Below are positions 23,082-34,372 of a stretch of DNA of 48,380 nucleotides, one piece after another. Every line of letters begins with the position of its first letter. Within the stretch, counting starts at the first letter, position 1. The notes below the pieces were generated by a model. That model was not told where the DNA came from. It did not search any database and was given only the letters and a program-made list of their open reading frames with translations. Both the position numbers and the translations under genes were made by a program. This DNA comes from Glomus cerebriforme (Eukaryota > Glomeromycota > Glomeromycetes > Glomerales > Glomeraceae), in assembly GCA_003550305.1 (NCBI GenBank), contig QKYT01000048.1:101212-149591 (forward strand), read 5' to 3'.

Positions 23082-24071
23082 TCAAATTTTAGAATTGACA
23101 AAAGCCCATTTATCTTTTGAACTTTCAACATCTGAATCTGGTGAAAGTTTCTTAACTACTCCTTCATTCTCTAATTTAATAAGATGAAGAATTACACCAT
23201 GTTCTGCTGCTGACCATAATTCTTTTGGGTATTTAGCATAAATAATTTCAACAATCTGACTTGCTGTCAATGAAGTATCCGATTTTTTAAACACCTCAAC
23301 TATTTCTTTTTCTCGGTTCAAACGATGAGTAATATATTCATCCAATTTTGCTGTTCCATTTTCAAGCATTGGACCATGACCAGGATATAAACGATCAGGA
23401 GTAAATTGCTTCAATTTTTGTAAAGATTTTAAATATTGGTCAAGATCTTCAAATCTAGTTGTACCTTGTCCTAGAACAGTGTCTCCAGTGAAAATGGCAT
23501 TCTCTTCCTCCAGATAGAAAGCTATATGATCTTCTGAATGACCAGGAGTAAAAATAGTACGAATTGTCGCACCATCAGTTTTGAAAATTTGATCATTTTC
23601 TACTTGCTGGAATGTATGATGAGATTTATCATGTTCAGGATTAAGTTTTTTGTGCATCATAGGTAAAGGTAAATTGTTTTCACGTGCATGTTGTAGAATA
23701 CTATCAATACCTCCAACATGATCCGTATGCCAGTGCGAAATTAATATATCGGAGATGATAACATTTTCTCCAAGTTTTTTAAGAGAATCGGCTAACAAAT
23801 GAATATATTCGGGGTTTCCCTCTCCAGTATCAAGTAGAATTTTCCTTGAGCCAGTTCCGATAAGATATGTATTTGTTCCTGTTCACAAGTTCAATTAATA
23901 ATAATAATAATAATAATAATAAAAAGAAAAGCGAAATTCGACCGAGAAAATTTAAAGTTTTAAATTCAAGAAACCTTGTAAAGTAAAGCAACTAGGATTT
24001 AAACCGAGAATACGGACAACTCTTTCAGTTAACTTAGAAAAATTTGGAATTTCTTGTAACACATCTGTCAT
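23082..24071 (-). CDS. LACTB2: LACTB2-type metallo-beta-lactamase fold endoribonuclease
   Basis: Two exons on the minus strand, 24071-23975 and 23878-23082, giving 297 residues; the intron carries an (AAT)n tract. The start ATG opens MTDVLQEIPNFSKLTERVVR. Metal-binding motifs are present: GTNTYLIG and LLDTGEGNPEYI before them, then HWHTDHVGG, the downstream His in FTPGHSEDHIAFYL, the Asp in IFTGDTVLGQG and the last His in YPGHGP. A C-terminal winged-helix-like segment follows (SLTASQIVEIIYAKYPKELW). LACTB2 homologues are single-strand-specific endoribonucleases, mitochondrial in animals; no clear mitochondrial presequence is visible here. It is head-to-head with the Nudix gene, 250 bp apart. 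Confidence 0.92.
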
Positions 24072-24321
24072 TTTTTTTTATTTGGAGAGAAACCAAGCCC
24101 GGGATAAAGCGAGATTCGGCAGGTCATACTAGTGCATATTTGTCGGGTAAGACTCAGCCTCACCTGCCACCTGCCACAAATTTAATTTATTGCCAAATTT
24201 GACGATTCACCTGCATTCTAATAATAGAAAAACTGATATATATATAAAACAGAAAAAAGAAAAACCCTAAAAAATTCGAAAAAACCATTAAACTTTCGTG
24301 ACATTTAAAATTTTAATCAAA
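24072..24321. promoter_or_regulatory. Putative bidirectional promoter, LACTB2-type / Nudix genes
   Basis: The 250 bp between two divergent start codons. It contains three CACCTG boxes at 24161, 24168 and 24208, the first two as a direct repeat CACCTGCCACCTGCCAC, in an island of higher GC than its surroundings. Function is inferred from position. Confidence 0.5.
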
Positions 24322-25422
24322 ATGTTACAGGGTTCGAGTACTATGAAAGCTAGAACAGGACGTGAAAAGCAAGTTTATAAAGGCTGTATACGTCAGGTTA
24401 ATAACAACTTCATTACTTAACTTTTTTAAATAATATATATAAAGAATTGTGAATTTTTTCGTGTTTTCGTTTTTGGTTTATTTCTTTTTTATCACAGGTA
24501 GCTGGTTGTGTGCCAATTAATAAAAAAACTGGGGAAATCCTGCTGATAACGCGAAGAAAGAAAGGAGGAGGATGGGTGCTGGTAATTATGCGTCATTTAA
24601 TTTTTACAATTCCGATTGATATTAATTTTTATTATATTTTACATATCAAAGCCTAAAGGCGGCTGGGAAAACGATGAATCAGAGGAAGAAGCAGCAGCAA
24701 GAGAAACTTACGAAGAAGGTAGAACATCTTTTTATTTATTTATTCTTAACTCAATATTAATAATCGAAAATTTGGATAGCTGGTGCAAGAGGACGAATAG
24801 TATCTTTAATTGGTGTTTGGCAACATCATGTTATTAAAACAAAGACTGGATTGCCAAAGGCCGAATTTAGTTTCTTTGAAATGGAAGTAGATAAATTGGA
24901 AGAAAGATGGCCAGAAATGGATGAACGAGATAGACAATGGGTATATATATATATATATATTATCTTTTTTTTTCTTGAAACTTTGAATTCATTGATAAAT
25001 TTAATGAAATTTTTTAGTTTTCTTATGACGATGCATTGAAAGCATTGATAAAACCTTTTATGCGTGAAGTTGTTGAACGCTGTTCATTAGCTCCACTTCC
25101 TGATAATAATAATAATAATAACATTATTGTTAATCATCTTCGAACAGAAAAGGTAAAAACATTCCTTTGCGCGTGAAATTTTAATTATTTCTTTTAATAA
25201 GCTTCTTTTTGAGACACCAACAATTATTTCTTTTATCTTGAAAAATTCAATAATAAGTCAGGTCTGTTCGTAGGATCTGATGATGATGACCGTAAAGAAA
25301 TTTGGATATTGATATTTTCGATTTTAGTAATTTTTTTAGCACTTATTTTTTGGTATTTATCGATTAATTATTATAGTGACAATATTTATAATCCTAAAAC
25401 ATTATGTTCCGGGGAAATCTGA
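24322..25422 (+). CDS. Diphosphoinositol polyphosphate phosphohydrolase-type Nudix enzyme with predicted C-terminal membrane anchor
   Basis: Six exons: 24322-24396, 24498-24581, 24652-24718, 24780-24940, 25018-25152, 25258-25422; 228 residues. The Nudix fold includes GCIRQVAGCVPINKKTGEIL, the DIPP motif GGGWVLPKGGWE and a complete Nudix box GX5EX7REUXEEXGU (GGWENDESEEEAAARE followed by TYEEAGA). These match enzymes that cleave the pyrophosphate of inositol pyrophosphates and diadenosine polyphosphates. The family is normally soluble. Here the last exon, joined in phase 0, adds an Asp-rich spacer, a hydrophobic helix of about 20 residues (IWILIFSILVIFLALIFWYL) and a short tail, which is tail-anchor topology. 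Without that splice the frame ends nine codons into the intron (stop at 25174-25176), giving a soluble form, so both isoforms are possible. Confidence 0.88.
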
Positions 25423-27333
25423 CAATTATCAAATTTAAAGTAATTTGAACCAATTTATTATATAATAACATTTAACAAAGGAAATATCCAAACATAAAAA
25501 AGTTTGGTTGAAAGCTAAATACTTTTTTTCATAAAAAAAAAAAAGTTATTTGACACCCTTAACACTACATAATATTATTTTACCATATTGTTTATAATTT
25601 ATCATTTCTTTTGTACAAATAATAATTTAGAAACGCATAATATCTATTGCAATTTTTTGAGAATTTTTTGATAATAATTAAATGCGGAACAAGAATTTTT
25701 GGTGCAATAAATGTTTTTGAAATTAGTCAAACTAAATGTCTATCTCTGTAAGAATATGTGTTCTAAAAAAAAATTTAAGGATCATCATTCCAAATACTAA
25801 AAAATTTTGTGCAAAAATAATGCTTTTTCAAAAATAAATAAATACAATGTAGATCTTTCGCGACCGCGTGTTCTCACTCCTGAAAAAGTGGGGAGATAAT
25901 TTACATATATGTACATATGTATCGGAGTTCCACTAATTTTCTAAATAGGGATTAAGAAAAAAAATTTTTTAATTATATAAATATTTATATTATTTACTAT
26001 TATTATTTCTATTTCTTATTCCATTTTAATATTAACATTACTAATTTTGACCATAATTGCGGCGCAAATGTTTTTTGTCATGCAGACTTTTTTGGATACT
26101 ATAAAGAATTTTTCGGACGTGGCTAGAGGTTCCCGTTCCAAGTTCGCAATTGATATAGTTAACAGTAGGTAGCACTTAAAAAAACACTTAAAAATTCTCG
26201 TATTTTTAACGTTGTTATACAATCAAATATTTTCATATAAGGAGGAAGTTCATTTAACCATTCATGAACGAACTTTAGATTTTCGGATTAGCTTAACTTG
26301 GACCTTGTGGCACTGTGGCGTTTAAGTGATCAACACTTTGCCATTGTGGCTTTGGGTGTTACTCTGAATATATAGGGAAAGAATGAGTGGGAGGGAATAT
26401 AGTCATCGGAAAGTGCCGAAACTTATTCCTCATTGAATTTAGTGACTTGTAAATCTGTGACCTGTTGGATTGTGGGATTGCGCTAGTTTTTAGCGAAATC
26501 CTCCTGAAAGATCCGAACCATAAGATATTTTATAAATAATCTAAATATATATCTTTCAATAATTTGACTATCTAAACTACCAAATCCGGCATAGTAAAGC
26601 TGTTAAAAAACGGATCGAGAGTATAGCGAAATCCGAAGGATGCATGACACGACCGTACAATCTCATAATCATTGAACACCACCAAATTTCTTTAAGTTAC
26701 AACCCACAGCCGAATTGTGCTTTAATAACTTTGGTTAAAATGGAATTAATGACCATAAGAACATACTGTTCGTATCTCTCTCTTAAGCGCGAATCAGGAA
26801 CAGGTCATTCCATTATTAAAAATTTTTAAGAATTCGATTGAATCAAGAGATCCATTATTATCGTGAGGGATCATTTATTAGACATTGAATTTTATTATTG
26901 TCTATTATATCGCGAATCGATTCTTATTATTTTACCCGCTTTTCTGTCATTAATTTCAGTATGTCATTACAAGTTAAATAATAATAATAAACGAGTAGAG
27001 GAGAATTAGGATTATTAGAGAAACAAGTAGAAAAAACGCGAAAAGATATTTCTATTAAATGTTACAAGATTATATATAAACGCATTGCAAAACTTTGTAG
27101 ACTTGTAGAAAGTATGTGGAAAATACAGTGCGAGAATTAGACATTGTTGTCACGATGTTATTTAACCCATTTAAAGCCTAGCGTAAAATTGATTAAACTT
27201 TTCATTATGTCATATGATTTTAAGATCGTCAATGTTGATGGCTAGGTTACAACGTGACAACGTGGCCATGAATAAATAAGGCGTAATAATTATTTAGTCA
27301 GAAATTTCTTTTGTTAAAATTGAATTTTAAAAC
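25423..27333. other. Long intergenic region
   Basis: A gene-free 1.9 kb between the Nudix and lumazine synthase genes. Open frames at 26016-26222 (minus) and 26644-26829 (plus) lack motifs and are judged spurious. From about 26270 to 26660 base composition is visibly less AT-rich and the word TAGCGAAATCC occurs twice, at 26491 and 26624. No tRNA or known RNA was recognised. Confidence 0.4.
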
Positions 27334-27930
27334 ATGTCAGTTGTTAAAGGAATAGCTCCACCAGTTGAAAAATATGATGGTTCCTCATTACGTATTCTAA
27401 TCGTACATACCCGTTGGAATCCTTCAGTAGTGGACGCATTAGTAAAAGGAGCAGTTGATACCATGACCACGGAACATTCGGTCAAATCCGAGAATATCAC
27501 CATTCAATCAGTTGCAGGATCATATGAATTACCTTTTGCAACTCAACGTCTTATTGCAGCATCAAGACTTCAAGCTACTCCAAATGCGGCAGATTTATTT
27601 TCATCAATGTCAACAGGAGAACAAACTGGACCTCCACCTGTTAACACACAAACTTTTGATGCGGCTATCTGTGTTGGGGTATTAATTAGAGGTTCCACGA
27701 TGCATTTTGAATATATTGCAGATGCTGTTAGTAATGGTATAATGAGAGTTGGATTGGATTCTGGTATTCCTTGCATTTTTGGTGTTTTAACTTGTTTAGA
27801 TGATGACCAAGCATTGGAAAGAGCTGGTATGGGTGCAAGTGAGAAGAAGCATAATCATGGAATTGATTGGGGTCATTGTGCTGTTGAATTAGCCATGAAA
27901 AATCGTGATTGGATGGCCGGTAAAATTTGA
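27334..27930 (+). CDS. RIB4: 6,7-dimethyl-8-ribityllumazine synthase (riboflavin biosynthesis)
   Basis: A single-exon frame of 198 residues. It condenses 5-amino-6-ribitylaminouracil with dihydroxybutanone phosphate, the penultimate step of riboflavin synthesis, and usually assembles into pentamers or icosahedra. Family motifs: LRILIVHTRWNPSVVDALV, SVAGSYELPFATQRLI, the AICVGVLIRGSTMHFEYIAD core with the catalytic His, IPCIFGVLTCLDDDQALERAG and an end containing NHGIDWGHCAVELA. An insertion of about 25 residues (ATPNAADLFSSMSTGEQTGP region) makes it longer than bacterial enzymes, as in other fungi. The gene is intronless, unlike nearly all its neighbours. Confidence 0.96.
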   Translation: MSVVKGIAPPVEKYDGSSLRILIVHTRWNPSVVDALVKGAVDTMTTEHSVKSENITIQSVAGSYELPFATQRLIAASRLQATPNAADLFSSMSTGEQTGPPPVNTQTFDAAICVGVLIRGSTMHFEYIADAVSNGIMRVGLDSGIPCIFGVLTCLDDDQALERAGMGASEKKHNHGIDWGHCAVELAMKNRDWMAGKI

Positions 27931-28350
27931 TTACATACATATTTATTTAATGTGCATTAAAGTAGCTTATTTATCAATCATTTAATTAAAGAAAAAAGAA
28001 AAGAAATTCCCATAATTTCCTTTGTTTTACACATACTAATTTTTCTAAATGTTTGAACCCACCCTATTTAACAATGTTGTGCTCATAGATGTTTCATCTT
28101 CAATCTAATAAATGCCCATAATGTGTTAAAAAAAATGAAGCCGATAAATATTTCTAATGCTCCGTATAAGATGTCACGTGTATGCATGGTTATAGTGTTT
28201 TTTTTGCATTTTCGTCGTTGCATGCATTGCATATCATTGTATAAGTCAAATCATGTGATGTTAATATATTCAAATAAGCAGTGTTTTTTTTTGGAATTAC
28301 CAAAAAGGATGGTTCATTTGGATATATTTCTCATTATTAGCTGAATAAAA
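27931..28350. other. Intergenic region between convergent genes
   Basis: The 3' flank of the lumazine synthase gene and of the SET-domain gene. CACGTG at 28175 lies within ATGTCACGTGTATG, almost the same string as at 12701 (ATGTCACGTGTATATG). The plus frame at 28123-28344 has no motif. Confidence 0.45.
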
Positions 28351-30382
28351 TCACTCTTGTATTTTTCTTTTCTTTCTATTTGTTTCCTCTTTTTCATCTT
28401 CATTCCAATTATTAAGCTTGTTTAAAAAATTTTGTAGTATACGTTTTTCTCCTAATCTCATAATAATAATATTTTTTAATCTCAATGATATATTATCTGA
28501 TTTCAAAATTTCATCATCCTATAAATAAATATTTTTCAGTAATATTTTAATAAATCAATATTATAATATTATTTTCTCACCTTGATTGATGTTTTATACA
28601 TTGCTAAACGTTTTTCAAAGAGCTGAATTAATGGTTGTTTAATATCGAGATTCATTTTAGGATCAGGAAATTTTTTGGATTTTTGAAGCTTATTAAATTG
28701 GACTTTATCCATCCTCATTATTTTGGCTTGTGATCGATGAAGAAAGAAATTAACGTTTTGAATAGGATGTTTAATTTCAACAGAAGAATGTATGCATATA
28801 CCTGTTATAATCAGTTCAGGTGATATTTCATATGTAGTATCCAGGACGAATATACTGAATTAGAGTGAAATAAAATTAGTATAAAAGAAATAAAGTCAAT
28901 CATAAACCGATAAAAATACATACTCATCTAAAAGATCATCCTCTAACAACATTTCGATCTAATATCACATAAATTAAGAAAATTGTCATTCATAATAAAT
29001 TCATAGTGATTACTTAAAATTATTTACCTTCCTATCCTTTGTATCCTCATCGATAGATATTGTATCAACTACAAATTGACCATTTAATTCCACTATATCA
29101 TGTACGTTATCCTCATCAACGAATCCATACTTGCGCAGTAAGTCTATTTAACAAAAGTGGTTATAATTTTATTTATGATATCAAGAAGTTAAATCATATG
29201 ATTTACCTGCAGAACATAATTCTCCATAAGTGTTATACTTGAAGGAAAAGGAGTGTCAGAAGAATGTATTTTTATGTCGAAGTATTTTTATAAGAGAATA
29301 ACTGTAAATATAATTACAATTTGTTCATCCTTTTTAATTTCCTTGATCGCGATCATCTCTAATAATCCTTTATCACAATATAATCGAGCCTAAGGATAAA
29401 AAATATGTGTTAAACTGAAAAGTATGAGGTATTTATATAATGAACATACATTATTAAACCCAGTTTTATGGTTTAACATATCAGCCATTGGCATCATTGT
29501 AACATCATCTTTCTCATCCTCTTCATCTTCTTCGTCTTCTTTATCTTCATTTTCTTTAATTTTCTTCTTTGGTATTTTATCTTGAAATGCGTTTGCCATT
29601 ACAAGAGACCCCATGCAATGAAATAATTCCAAATTATGCATTTTTAAATCAAAAATTGAAGAATTTGACTAAATAAAATTTAAAAGAAATGATTCAAATC
29701 CTTTTTTTTATAATGAATAAGAAACTACTAAATAATAATACTTTTTACCTGAATTATCGGTAAAAGATGTTCATTGAATTGTTTTTCCGCATCAGCTTTT
29801 CCAATTTTGTCTATCATAATATTACTTTCATATATGCTGTATTAAAATTCAATAGAATCCAAAGAAAGATACTATTTTCTTACCGATAACACCTGTTCCT
29901 TCTAATTCTGCAAGATCACCTTCATTCCAAAACATTGGAGTATCAAATTCTCGAGGTAAAATATTAAAATAAGGTCTCCATAACGAATTCTCCTTTTGAC
30001 TTTCATACATCATACATAATATGAGTGGAAACCATGAATTAATTTCCCTAAGCCTTTCAAATTCACTGATTGCTATTAAATCTTTTAGCGAAGAAGTTTT
30101 TTCTGAAAGAACTATAGAATGCGGAATATTAAATAATACTTCAAATGGCTGTATTCATTTGATTTCAAAAATTAATTTTTATGTATAATGACATTAAACA
30201 TATATTCAAAAAGTGAAAATAACAATAACCTGTATATTATCAATCGCAACAACTCCTCGACCTGCATTTTCCGAAGAATAGTCTTTGAATGCTATTTTTG
30301 ATGAGATTGTACCTCCATTACTACAAAACCAATTGATGAATTCTTGATTAATTTCTTCAAAATTTAAAATATTATGGGTCAT
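28351..30382 (-). CDS. SET-domain protein lysine methyltransferase, SETD6/Rkm4 type
   Basis: Ten exons on the minus strand: 30382-30230, 30148-29884, 29810-29749, 29668-29450, 29389-29318, 29237-29207, 29143-29028, 28958-28924, 28854-28581, 28518-28351; 464 residues. The split SET domain shows SSENAGRGVVAIDNIQPFE at the start, SLWRPYFNILPREFDTPMFW, then MMPMADMLNHKTGFNN (NH cofactor motif) and YNTYGELCSADLLRKYGF. The C-terminal part matches a Rubisco-LSMT-like substrate domain. An acidic Lys/Glu/Asp insert separates the halves. SETD6 and Rkm4 methylate non-histone lysines, Rkm4 acting on ribosomal protein eL42; the substrate here is unknown. Start codons of this gene and RPN7 are 180 bp apart. 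Confidence 0.9.
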
Positions 30383-30562
30383 TGTGATTTTTAGTTAAGA
30401 AATCAAAAATTTTTATCAATTTTATCAATAAAAAAAAATGCTAATTTCAGATTGGTCGATTTCATCAGTCTAAAACGTTACACGAATACGAAATTGTAGA
30501 TTACGTATACCTTGCAGACAATGATTTTTTTTTTCTCCTTCGCTTTCTGATTTTACCACAAA
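30383..30562. promoter_or_regulatory. Putative bidirectional promoter, SETD6-like / RPN7
   Basis: Only 180 bp separate the two divergent start codons, so core promoter elements must be shared or overlapping. No known element was recognised; a T-run precedes the RPN7 leader. Confidence 0.5.
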
Positions 30563-32269
30563 ATGTCTGAAAACTCCATTCCAAAAATTCCTAATTTGGA
30601 TCTTGCTAATTATAGATTTATCTTAAACAACCCAAAAACCCCAGATTTTTACGATGAAGCAAGAACTAATTTATTTAATCACATTGAGGAGAATAGTAAG
30701 TTTTCTTCCTCGGTGAAGTACAATTAACGTTATTCGATCAACCCGATAAGAAATTTGTCGCGTCGCGTTTGCAATAATAATGTACTTTAATTTCCTTATT
30801 TTCATTAATTCTCATTCAATTAATAAAAATTGATTTGTTCTTTTTATTCTCAAACTATAGACATGGCACCATTTTACCAATTAATGACCGAAGAACTCAA
30901 GATTCCATTTGATAAATCTCTGCACGCAAAGTACCAAGAGAATAACAATGAAGAATTAAAAAAATTAGAAGAGAAACTGGAAGATGCCGAAAAAAATTTA
31001 GGCGAAACGGAAATTAGCGATGCTTTATTAGCCAAGGCTGAATTCTTTTCAAAAATTGGAGACAAGGTGCATTTTAGGTTTTTTGATTCACAAGTTATTT
31101 TGTTTTATTAACTCAATTGTTTATTATTTTAGGAAAAAGCTATTTATGCATATCGTATCGCTTTAGATAAAACACCAGGATTAGGATCACGAATTGATAT
31201 AATTTTTTGTTTTGTAAGGATCGGATTCTTTTTTAATGATAATGATTTGATCAGTCGTAATATTGAAAGAGCAAAAAGGTATTTATTTTGTTATTTGATC
31301 TTGTATTTCAATATTTCAAAATACTCTAATATTAATTTAAATTATTTTTCAAGTTTAATTGAAGAAGGTGGTGATTGGGATCGACGTAATCGTCTTAAAG
31401 TATATGAAGGCATTTACAGGTTATCTATACGTGATTTTAAAACCGCCGCGAATTTATTTCTTGATACTTTATCAACATTCATGTCTACTGAATTAATGGA
31501 GTATAAAGAATTTGTTAAATATGCCGTTTTAGCTGGTGCAATTTCTTTAAGCCGAGTTGATTTGAAGAAGAAGGCATGTAACTTAATTCTTGCTATTTCC
31601 GTAATTATTTATGCTAAACTTATTCTTATCCGAGTTTTCGCTGAACTTTTAGGTAATTGATGCACCAGAGGTTTTGGAAGTCTTACACGAAATTCCACAC
31701 TTAGAAGATTATATTACCTCCCTTTATAATTGCGATTACGCAAAATTTTTCCGAGCACTTGGTAATTTCTCGAATGTAAAAGCTTCGGAATAAAGTTTCA
31801 TTAGTTAATTTTAATTATAATTGTTTTTTTATTTAAGCCGATGTTGAATTGGATCATTTGCGCACTTCAAGGTACTTATTCTCACATCTTAGGTATTATG
31901 TTCGCGAAATGAGAATCATTGCATATGCGCAACTTTTGGAGTCATATCGTTCACTCACTATGGAAAGTATGGCAAATTCATTTGGTGTTTCGGAAGAATT
32001 CATTGACAAGTATGTAATAATAATAATAATAATAATAACGGAAGTTTATAATTCTAAAGGAAATCATTTTTATTAATTATTTGTCTTTCTTTAGTGACGT
32101 ATCAAAATTCATAGCCGCCGGTCGTCTTAACTGCGTAATTGATAAAGTAAATGGAATCGTTGAGACAAATAGACCGGATGCTAAGAACGCACAATATCAA
32201 CAAAGTATTAAACAAGGAGATATTTTATTGACTCGTATTCAAAAATTGTCAAGAGTTATTGATGTATAA
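30563..32269 (+). CDS. RPN7: 26S proteasome regulatory lid subunit RPN7 (PSMD6)
   Basis: Seven exons: 30563-30695, 30861-31066, 31133-31278, 31354-31573, 31653-31761, 31838-32009, 32095-32269; 386 residues, close to human PSMD6. It starts [20 protein letters not shown]. Helical TPR-like repeats follow ([39 protein letters not shown]), then the PCI domain with [43 protein letters not shown] [20 protein letters not shown] and [12 protein letters not shown]. Rpn7 is a horseshoe subunit of the lid that deubiquitylates substrates. The fourth intron (31574-31652) begins GC instead of GT; only that junction gives the family sequence [16 protein letters not shown] in frame. The 3' end faces eIF3e. 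Confidence 0.95.
31574..31652 (+). other. GC-AG intron in RPN7
   Basis: The 79-nt intron starts GCATGTAACT and ends GAACTTTTAG. Canonical alternatives either hit a stop or insert residues absent from the conserved family alignment between Lys-Lys-Lys and Val-Ile-Asp. Confidence 0.8.
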
Positions 32270-32571
32270 AATAATGACGAGCATCTTATTTTATTAAAAA
32301 AAGGTTTCTTTCATTTTTGGTTTATTAATTTGAATTTAGTTATTACAAAATACAAAATAATATATATACATGATCTATCAACGATATTTATTCCAAAAAT
32401 TATTTTGACTCGTTTCTATTTAAAGTGCTCATACTTTATAAAGTTAACAAATTAGCAAAAATTATAATAAATTAAGATTATATAATTGATGATCCTATTA
32501 CCATATTGATACAAAAAAAAACTCTTTAATAAAATTTTGTTTTTTTTACAATTTGAAGATAAATTACATTA
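32270..32571. other. Intergenic region between convergent RPN7 and eIF3e genes
   Basis: About 300 bp of AT-rich 3' flank shared by the two genes, with no recognisable feature. Confidence 0.5.
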
Positions 32572-34372
32572 TTATGATTCTGCAGCTTCTGCAGCGCTAG
32601 CACTTTGATGTGCTTCACGTTTTTCAATAGTAGATGCTAATACTTGAGAACGGAAGGATAACCCTTTTGTACGTTCAATAACTTGTTGATAAATGGAAGT
32701 ATGATTTTGGTTCATAATAACAGTATTCTATAGGAATGAATATGTTTATATTAGCCAAAAATTATTTATTGAAGTGTCAAATTAAATAACTAAGACCGAC
32801 CTCTTTAAAATCAATCTTTGCATCCACGCGTGTATCTCGAATCAAATTAACAATCCACTTTTCGCCTGCTTCTTGATCCAAATTAAGAGTTTGTGATAAT
32901 CCGCTATTAAAAATTAAATTTAGAAACCAATAAGTTAAAAGATTAAAATAAAAAATAAAATCAACATTTATCATACCTAATATCAATCTTCAAATGTATC
33001 CGACAATAAGTCTCGGAGATTAAATAACGAGCATTTTCTACAAATTCTGGTAATGTGGCAACTAAGAAAAAGTCATTAGAAAGGACTTTTTCACATTCTT
33101 TTAATTTATGTTGAGCCCCCTCAAAATCAAATTTTACATATAAACTTTCAATGAACTCAGTTATAGGATCCCTGTATTCATAGCTTTCCTGTTGAATAAT
33201 TTTAACTAAATCTTTCAAAATGCTTTTTCGACGTTTGTTTGTTACAACTGCAGTTGTAAGATAACGAAGAATCCATGGACATGCAGTTTGAATGGTATTA
33301 ATATATTGAGCAGTGAAGAATACATCAATAATACTATCACGTCCTTTCGGATGATTGAAGAAGACAAATATTGACCAATGAATAAACCAAGTGCGTTGTT
33401 GTAATTGATGCAAAGGAGAAGTAAAATTCTATAAACAGTAGGAAAATTTAATTAATAACAATAGTCATTGTGTAAATACTCAGAAGTCAACGTGGTAAAG
33501 TACTTTTTGGTCAATGGTTTCCTTAAGTTTTTGTACTTCTTCTAAAGCAGCATCCCAATTAGAATCCAAAATATCAGAGGCTAACTTTCCCCATAATGCC
33601 GAAACATTTAATTCATGATCTGTCGACTGTACAAGAATAAAATTAAGTTTAATGCTAAATTCTTTCTCAAATAATAAAACAAGAGCAACTTAAACTACTA
33701 ACCAATACACGAAAATGATACAACATATCGGAAGCACCACCATAGTTACCGCAGTTATATTGAAATTGTCCAAATTGATATAGAGTGTTAACCATTTTAT
33801 CCGTTAGCTATCAAATGAAAAGAAAATGTCAACCATCAAAAATATATTCAATTGATTCTACATAATAACACTTACTCCATACTTTTCTTTAAGAAAATTA
33901 AGATTTTGAAGTTTATCTTGTCGAAGAGCGGCAATAACTTCCGGATTTTCTATAATGTCCAAAACCTTTTGAGCCTCTGCTTGAAGGTTTTCAAGTGTCT
34001 GAAGAACTTCGTCTCTTTTGGTGGAAAATTCTAAAACATAATTTTACGATAATCTATCAACAATTTATGCATTAAAAATAAGTTTTTCGTATAAAATTAC
34101 CTTCTGGAACTTCGTCAGTATCATGGATTGTTTTATATAACATCGAAATAAAATCAACCATATTAGTTTTAGCCAATAATTCATATTTAGCTTTTAGTAG
34201 ATCGATTTCCGGATAGATCTAAAACAACCAGAATTATTATTTTGCAAATATGTTATGAAATTTACGATCATAAGTCAACCTTGTGCATAGAAAGAAATTC
34301 CAACAACGGAAAAACAAGATGTCTGTCCAAATATGGGATCAATTTGGGCGTCAAGTCATAATTTGCCGCCAT
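32572..34372 (-). CDS. EIF3E: Eukaryotic translation initiation factor 3 subunit E (eIF3e/INT6)
   Basis: Eight exons on the minus strand: 34372-34280, 34218-34101, 34030-33876, 33807-33703, 33626-33504, 33428-32977, 32903-32801, 32727-32572; 434 residues, near the animal length. The N-terminus [20 protein letters not shown] is characteristic. Helical repeats contain [20 protein letters not shown] and [20 protein letters not shown]. The PCI region contains [20 protein letters not shown], then [19 protein letters not shown] and [19 protein letters not shown], ending in a basic/Ala-rich tail. The protein is part of the eIF3 complex that loads mRNA on the 40S subunit. Its start is 549 bp from the eL6 start in opposite orientation, and its end is tail-to-tail with RPN7. 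Confidence 0.96.

Noticed and set aside
27570..27940. Minus-strand open frames across the lumazine synthase gene
   Set aside because: Antisense shadows of a well-conserved gene, with no motifs.
28123..29242. Short plus-strand frames opposite the SET-domain gene
   Set aside because: They cover introns and antisense exons of the minus-strand gene and show no motifs.
31247..31660. Longer read-through frame across two RPN7 introns
   Set aside because: It translates intron sequence (runs of Ile, Tyr, Phe); splicing at 31278/31354 and 31573/31653 restores the conserved protein.
34280..34372. Possible frameshift in the first eIF3e exon
   Set aside because: Rechecking the bases over the line boundary at 34320 shows an intact frame reading [20 protein letters not shown].
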